Shown: one piece after another, positions 59,037-64,000 of the stretch
How positions within the stretch are numbered: the first letter of the stretch is position 1
Layout: every line of letters begins with the position of its first letter
NCBI GenBank assembly: GCA_963851385.1
Contig: CAWKPE010000012.1
Location: 1-64,000, forward strand
Origin: CAWEFA01 sp963851385
GTDB lineage: Bacteria > Bacteroidota > Bacteroidia > Bacteroidales > DTGW01
Direction of reading: 5' to 3'
DNA: 64,000 bases
The notes under the pieces: model-generated
What the model was told of the DNA's origin: nothing
What the model saw: the letters and a program-made list of their open reading frames with translations, nothing else
Database searches by the model: none
Translations under genes and position numbers: made by a program

Positions 59037-60056
59037 CTAATCAACAATTGTAGTCCAACCTAGTTTATCCGGTTCTTCTCCAAACTGAATAGCTGTAATT
59101 TTATCATAAAGTTTTTGACATATGGGCCCCGGTTTGTCATCTTTACAATAAGTATATGTTATATCCAAATCCGGATCAACAATAGTTTTGATAGGAGTTA
59201 TCACAGCAGCTGTTCCACAAGCACCTACCTCTTCAAATGATTCCAGTTCTGCAACAGGAACAGGTCTTCGCTCAATTTTCATTCCCATATTCTTTGCTAA
59301 TTCAATCAGGCTTTTATTTGTTACAGAAGGCAAGATAGATTTAGAATCGGGCGTAATGTAACAATTATTCTTAATACCGAAGAAATTTGCAGGACCACTT
59401 TCATCAATATATTTTTTTTCTTTAGCATCTAAATAAATAGCTGTTGAGAAACCTCTGTCTTGAGCCTGACGAATAGAAATTAAGCTGGCTGCATAATTGC
59501 CACCTACTTTAACATGTCCAGTACCTAAAGGAGCAGCGCGATCATAATCGCGACATATCATCATATCTACAGGTTTAAAACCCTCTTTAAAATAAGGTCC
59601 AACGGGATTAGCAAATACTAAGAAAAGATATTCTTTTGAAGGCCTAACACCAACTTCAGCACTAGTACCTATTAACAAAGGTCTAATATAAAGTGTTGCT
59701 CCAGTTCCATAAGGAGGTATATATTTCTCATTTAGTTTAACTGCTTTAAAAATTGCATTTTTAAAGATTTCTTCAGTTATTTCAGCCATAAGAATATACC
59801 TTGCCGTATCAATCATTCTTTTTGCATTCTCATCAATCCTAAATAATCTGATTTTATCGTCTTTCCCACGATATGCTTTTAATCCTTCAAATGCTTCTTG
59901 TCCATAATGCAGACAAGTGGAAGCGATATGCATATTTATATATTCTGAAGATGAAATTTCCAATTCACCCCATTTGCCATCTCTCCAATAACAGCGAATA
60001 TTATAATCCGTTTTATGATAAGCAAAAGGTAAGCTTTTCCAATCAATACTTTCCAT
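59037..60056 (-). CDS. ilvE: Branched-chain amino acid aminotransferase
   Basis: PLP-dependent fold-type IV transaminase that interconverts Leu, Ile and Val with their keto acids. 339 residues, intact. Motifs: CLHYGQEAFEGLKAYRGKDD, the PLP lysine region LGTGHVKVGGNYAASLISIR, YLDAKEKKYIDESGPANFFG (Glu and Asn contacts) and GACGTAAVITPIKTI near the C-terminus. It ends 16 bases before the ftsX start on the same strand and may be co-transcribed with it. Confidence 0.96.
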   Translation of the reverse strand: MESIDWKSLPFAYHKTDYNIRCYWRDGKWGELEISSSEYINMHIASTCLHYGQEAFEGLKAYRGKDDKIRLFRIDENAKRMIDTARYILMAEITEEIFKNAIFKAVKLNEKYIPPYGTGATLYIRPLLIGTSAEVGVRPSKEYLFLVFANPVGPYFKEGFKPVDMMICRDYDRAAPLGTGHVKVGGNYAASLISIRQAQDRGFSTAIYLDAKEKKYIDESGPANFFGIKNNCYITPDSKSILPSVTNKSLIELAKNMGMKIERRPVPVAELESFEEVGACGTAAVITPIKTIVDPDLDITYTYCKDDKPGPICQKLYDKITAIQFGEEPDKLGWTTIVD

Positions 60057-60262
60057 GTATCTATACTTAATTAATACTATTTTATGAAACTTTTAAATCA
60101 AATATTAGTTCTTTAAAAAATCACTCTATTGGACTTTTCTATATTTATTCAGATAAAAAAATTGTGTAATGTGAGTGTGCTATTTTCTTCTCTAATTAAT
60201 TAGTTATAAAAGGTTTTTAAATTGAAATGCCAAATTTAGTTTTTTTTATGTTTGTTTTGCAA

Positions 60263-63200
60263 TTATAATTGTGCAGTTTTTTTTGAAGCTTCCAGGATAT
60301 TTTCTATTTGTTGTTCAGAGCTTACATCTCGCAATACATTAGCTACACGAGTATAATATTTGTGATTTGAAAGAAGAACAATTTGTTCTCTGAGCCACTC
60401 TTCTCTGGAGACAACTTTTCCTTTATCACTCAATTCTCTAAAATTTAATTCATTTAAAGTTACAAAGTCAGCTCTTGACAAATAATTCATTTCTGCATCT
60501 AATAATATTTCTTCAGATCTTATTTTGAGGTTTTCGCATGTGCTTAGTTACTTCTATTAATTCAACAATTTTTTCTATTTGCTCCGATAAATATTTAAAC
60601 TTTGGTAATATCTCGCGGGCATAATTTATACTATAGTCTTCATGGTTATCGTATGCCCAAATATATCCAACGTCACTTAATAATACGGCCGTTCTGAGAA
60701 GAAAATTTTCTTCATCGCTTAGTTCCTCAGCCCTGCCAAATAAATCTACAAGATTGTATACATCGCGGATTCTTGCAGAATTATGGAAATATAAATTCTC
60801 AGGTAATTCATTATCCATTTTATAGAATACATCTTCTTCTAAATCCTGAAGCCGTAAAATTTGAAGCATTACAAAAAATTTCTTATTAGGTACATGACGC
60901 ATATCTGTTGCAAGTTCAGGGCGAATGCCTTTAACAAAATACATATCTATTTCACCCTTATACTTAACAGGCATTTTTCCACGATATTCGCAAATGAAAA
61001 AATCCTTAACCAGTTCATAAGTGTGCCCGGAAATATTGATTTTTCCTGCCTCTCCTGATGATTCCATTCTGCTTGCCGTATTTACTGTATCGCCCCAAAT
61101 ATCATAAGACATTTTTTTATGACCTACAACTCCAGCAATAACCGATCCGGTGTGTATACCTATTCGTAAATCCCAAATATCAATATTTTTTGATTGTAAT
61201 TCTCTCATATATTCTTGCATTTCTAAAGCAGCAAGAACAACTTCAACAGGATTAGTAATATTTTTATTGGGAATTCCACCTGCACACATGTAAGCATCTC
61301 CAATAGTTTTAATTTTTTCAATATTATATTTTTCAACTACCATATCGAATTGAAAAAAGAAAGCATCGAGCTGGTCAATGAGCAATTCAGGGTTCATTTG
61401 TTCAGCTATTTTCGTAAATCCCTGAATGTCGGAAAACAATACTGTAACCATTGAAAATTTTTGTGAAGTAGCTTTGCCTGTTGATTTCAGTTCATCCGCA
61501 GTACCTTTTGGTAATAAATTTGCAATAAGTATTTCGCTTTTTTCTTTCTCTTTAAGAATCTCTTCCGTTCGTTCAGAAATAATTTTTTCAAGTTTTTCTT
61601 TGCTTTTAAAAAACAGCCATGTGCGCCAACGAAGTATAACAAATGTTATAAAAACAAATAGGAAAAAGTATAAAACGTATGCTGAAAAAGTAGAATAAAA
61701 AGGATGCAAAATATAAAACTTCAAACTTGTAATGTCAGAAACAGTTCCGTCAATATTTAATGCTCTGACTGAAAAGGCATAATTTCCGGGTGAGAGATTA
61801 TTAAAATGAAAAATATTTTCACGAGTCCAATTTGTCCATTTTTTATTATACCCCTCTAGTTTATATTGATACTGGATATAAGGCTCACTTTCAAAACAGG
61901 TTGATGAAACTTCAAACTTAAGATTGTTATAACTGTAATTAATTTCTGGATCTTCAAGTCCAATTTGTAAAATAGAATCTTTGCCAATAATCATACGCTT
62001 TATAATTGCAGAATAATTACGAGGCAAATTAAATGGTCTATTGTTGTTGAATTGTAATAGTTTGTTCTCACCTCCAATCCAAACAGTTGAAGAATCAATG
62101 TAAATTGGGCTTATTATACTTCCCGTGTTAAAAAAAACCGGTTTTTCAAATGCTTTACCTACAGATGACTTGTACATTAAAACTCCTTGTAAGTTTTCAA
62201 CTGAAGTGGAAAGATAGTACCATTTGTTGCCAAAAGGGTCTATTAAAGTTTCAACGAGCCAAGGAATTCCTTTTAAATACTTTAAATCTGAAACCTCTTT
62301 ATTCTCAAATTCATGAAGAGTGAAATTGAATTTGAATACAGAATCCGGATAAATAAACCTTACTCCTTTGTATGTTTTAATTATGTGGAGATTTGTCATT
62401 CCTAACGGTAGTCCACTTTCTTTACCAAAGATTAAATATTTTTTATTAGTAATACCTGAATTTTTCAGCGATACAATTAATAAAAGTTTGTCAGCATCCG
62501 TTTTCATCCAAATCAAACTATCGTTTTCAATTGAAATTTCTAAAATATCTTCTCCGTTTAAAGAATTTTGTTCTATATTTTGAAAATTGTCATTTGAAAA
62601 CTTTAATAAACTTAAACCTCTTGCATTCCCCATATAAAATAATCCTTCGTTGTCAGATATTTTTTCAATACAATTTATTTCATCTTTAAATATCAATTTT
62701 GCCTCATTATTTATCAATTTATAAATACTCGTCGGAGTAACTATTAAAAGAAAATTGTTTACAACAAAAAGTTTAATGCATTTATTAACAACTCCTTCAA
62801 CATGAGAAAAATATAATTGCCTGGAAGTACTTGCAATTGAATTATTGACAAGGCCAGATTTTAAAAGTCCATTTGAAGTTGCTAAATATAGTGCACCTTT
62901 AAACTTGATAATATCATTTACATTTGCTGAAATACCAGCAAAATGGCCATATTCAGTTACCGGTATATTTAGTTCAATCCGGCTAATACCATTGTCATGT
63001 AAAACCCAAAGATCACCAGCTTTATCGAGATGCAGATTTTTAACAGTATTATCCAGTAATCCTCTATCTGTACCAATATTTCTGACAGTTTTTAAAATGT
63101 AATTATAGATTAAAACCCCTGCACTTTTTGTTCCTATAACCATGTTATTGCCAGGAATAATAATAGCATCAGAAAAACCAGCTTTTTCTAGAAATGATTC

Positions 63201-63950
63201 AAATCCAAATTTCACTGGTACAACTCCATTTTTGTTGATTTTTAAGAATACGGGATTATCTTTTAATTTAATTAATAGCGAATTTTCAAATGGCAAAATT
63301 TTTTCAATGTTTTTATTGGCTAGTTTATCTCCATTAGGAACTCTAACCAATTTGCCCTCTGAAAATATAAATAGCCCTGATTCAAATTTATTAATATAAA
63401 TACTATCTGCGACCCTAAATAATTGAAGCCTGAATTTACTACTATCGATTACAACAAAATTTGGAGGAATTAATTGATAAAGCTTTTGGTCATTGTTAAA
63501 AATTGTTAATTCATTACTCATGTAAGCATTGTTGATTTGACCAAAATTATTTTTGCTTTTTGATTTTTCATCTATTAGTTGCAAAATTATCTGTGGCTGG
63601 CTGTTTTTAAATAGTTTAATCAGACCCAATGAGTTATATCCTGAATAATATATTGACCTTTGATTAGAAGAAACATTTATTTGTCCTTTCATATTCATCG
63701 ACATAAACTCGTTTCCATAAAATACTATAATTTTATCTTTTGCTCCAATTAAAAATATTCCTGAAGAATCTTCATAAACTGAATACTTCCCTGATGATAA
63801 ATAAAAATTTGGAAATGGAAATTTTTGAATTAGAGGAACTCCAGACTCTATAAGCCTTGCAGGACTATTAGAATAAACTGGAATAAGAAAAAAAAATATG
63901 ACCCCTAAAAAAATGAGTGCACTTATTACATTAATCTTAATAAAATTCAT
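60263..63950 (-). CDS. Sensor adenylate cyclase: propeller, Y_Y_Y, class III cyclase, HD-like
   Basis: A membrane sensor of about 1228 residues. The N-terminal signal/anchor is INVISALIFLGVIFFFLIPV. Residues ~40-670 are Reg_prop-like beta-propeller units (e.g. LDKAGDLWVLHDNGISRIEL), followed by a Y_Y_Y domain (QYQYKLEGYNKKWTNWT) and one helix (YVLYFFLFVFITFVILRW). A coiled coil leads to a class III cyclase (about 820-1010) with metal Asp residues in LFSDIQGFTK and IKTIGDAYMCAGG, and YDIWGDTVNTASRMES; Lys and Asp at the base-specifying positions favour ATP. The C-terminal domain is HD-like, but the HD dyad reads LSDVGY. One excess base near 60518 breaks the frame; corrected, QNKI continues EEILLDAEMNYLSRADF. 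It probably senses an external ligand and makes cAMP. Confidence 0.9.
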
Positions 63951-64000
63951 AAATTAGGGCCTATATCGTTATATGAAAGATTTATTGATCAAAAATACTA

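Noticed and set aside
60263..60490. Separate small gene downstream of the cyclase
   Set aside because: Correcting one base near 60518 makes it the natural C-terminus of the HD-like domain.
36599..60518. Programmed frameshifting as a shared regulatory theme
   Set aside because: The breaks differ in direction, lack slippery or stimulatory elements, and hit unrelated genes including essential ones; sequencing error is simpler.

Overview
The window is almost entirely one AT-rich bacterial chromosome segment (about one third G+C by eye) from a member of the Bacteroidetes. The evidence is lineage-typical content: type IX secretion (T9SS) C-terminal sorting domains, SBBP, MBG and CHU_C-type Ig-like repeats, a WG-repeat protein, a DUF2723 glycosyltransferase, a class III cyclase with a Y_Y_Y sensor half, Mpl, the gene order ftsX-DUF3098-uppP-truB-queA, and promoters resembling the Bacteroidetes TTG/TAnnTTTG form. 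The first ~825 bases are different: about two-thirds G+C, coding on the minus strand for a TIGR03790-like (planctomycete-type) protein fragment, and joined abruptly to the middle of mpl. That join is most likely an assembly chimera. More than 25 single-base frameshifts break otherwise intact conserved genes, often in homopolymers, so the sequence looks like an unpolished long-read assembly. I annotate such genes as single CDSs and give the break points.

Layout. 0.8-1.7 kb: truncated mpl. 2.0-7.1 kb: a five-gene Hdr/Qmo-like redox operon (HdrC, HdrB, FAD protein of QmoA/HdrA type, second HdrC, membrane HdrE/HdrD-like fusion). 7.2-9.3 kb: TPR protein and prfB with its programmed +1 frameshift. 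9.4-10.6 kb: SDH-type Clp-fold serine protease and a small partner gene. 11-20 kb: WG-repeat protein, TonB-like protein, a surface propeller/gluzincin-like protein, and DUF2723. 20-31 kb: a T9SS surface-protein region with a giant SBBP protein, a dense array of palindromic REP-like repeats enclosing a GIY-YIG nuclease gene, and three tandem secreted proteins that share an unrecognised N-terminal domain. 31-36 kb: a badly broken TPR/SpoIIE-type phosphatase, SUI1/YciH, and a lipoprotein alpha/beta hydrolase. 36-43.7 kb: a TetR/ECF-sigma-led envelope operon (3-TM protein, LolA-like protein, two FtsX-type permeases, ABC ATPase, beta-barrel protein). This operon is interrupted by a four-helix-bundle gene and studded with short CACATTG-type repeats. 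43.8-50.3 kb: SiaC, tRNA-Gln, GT-C membrane protein, M13 peptidase, DedA, ElyC-like protein. 50.4-60 kb, minus strand: gnd, pdxB, a CoA-transferase, queA, truB, uppP, DUF3098, ftsX, ilvE. 60.3-64 kb: a sensor adenylate cyclase with a degenerate HD-like tail.

The most interesting candidates are the pairings of small stand-alone nuclease or helix-bundle genes with dispersed repeat families (GIY-YIG with palindromes; four-helix bundle with CACATTG repeats), the Hdr/Qmo-like complex, the shared N-terminal domain in the tandem surface proteins, and the TetR/ECF envelope-transport operon.
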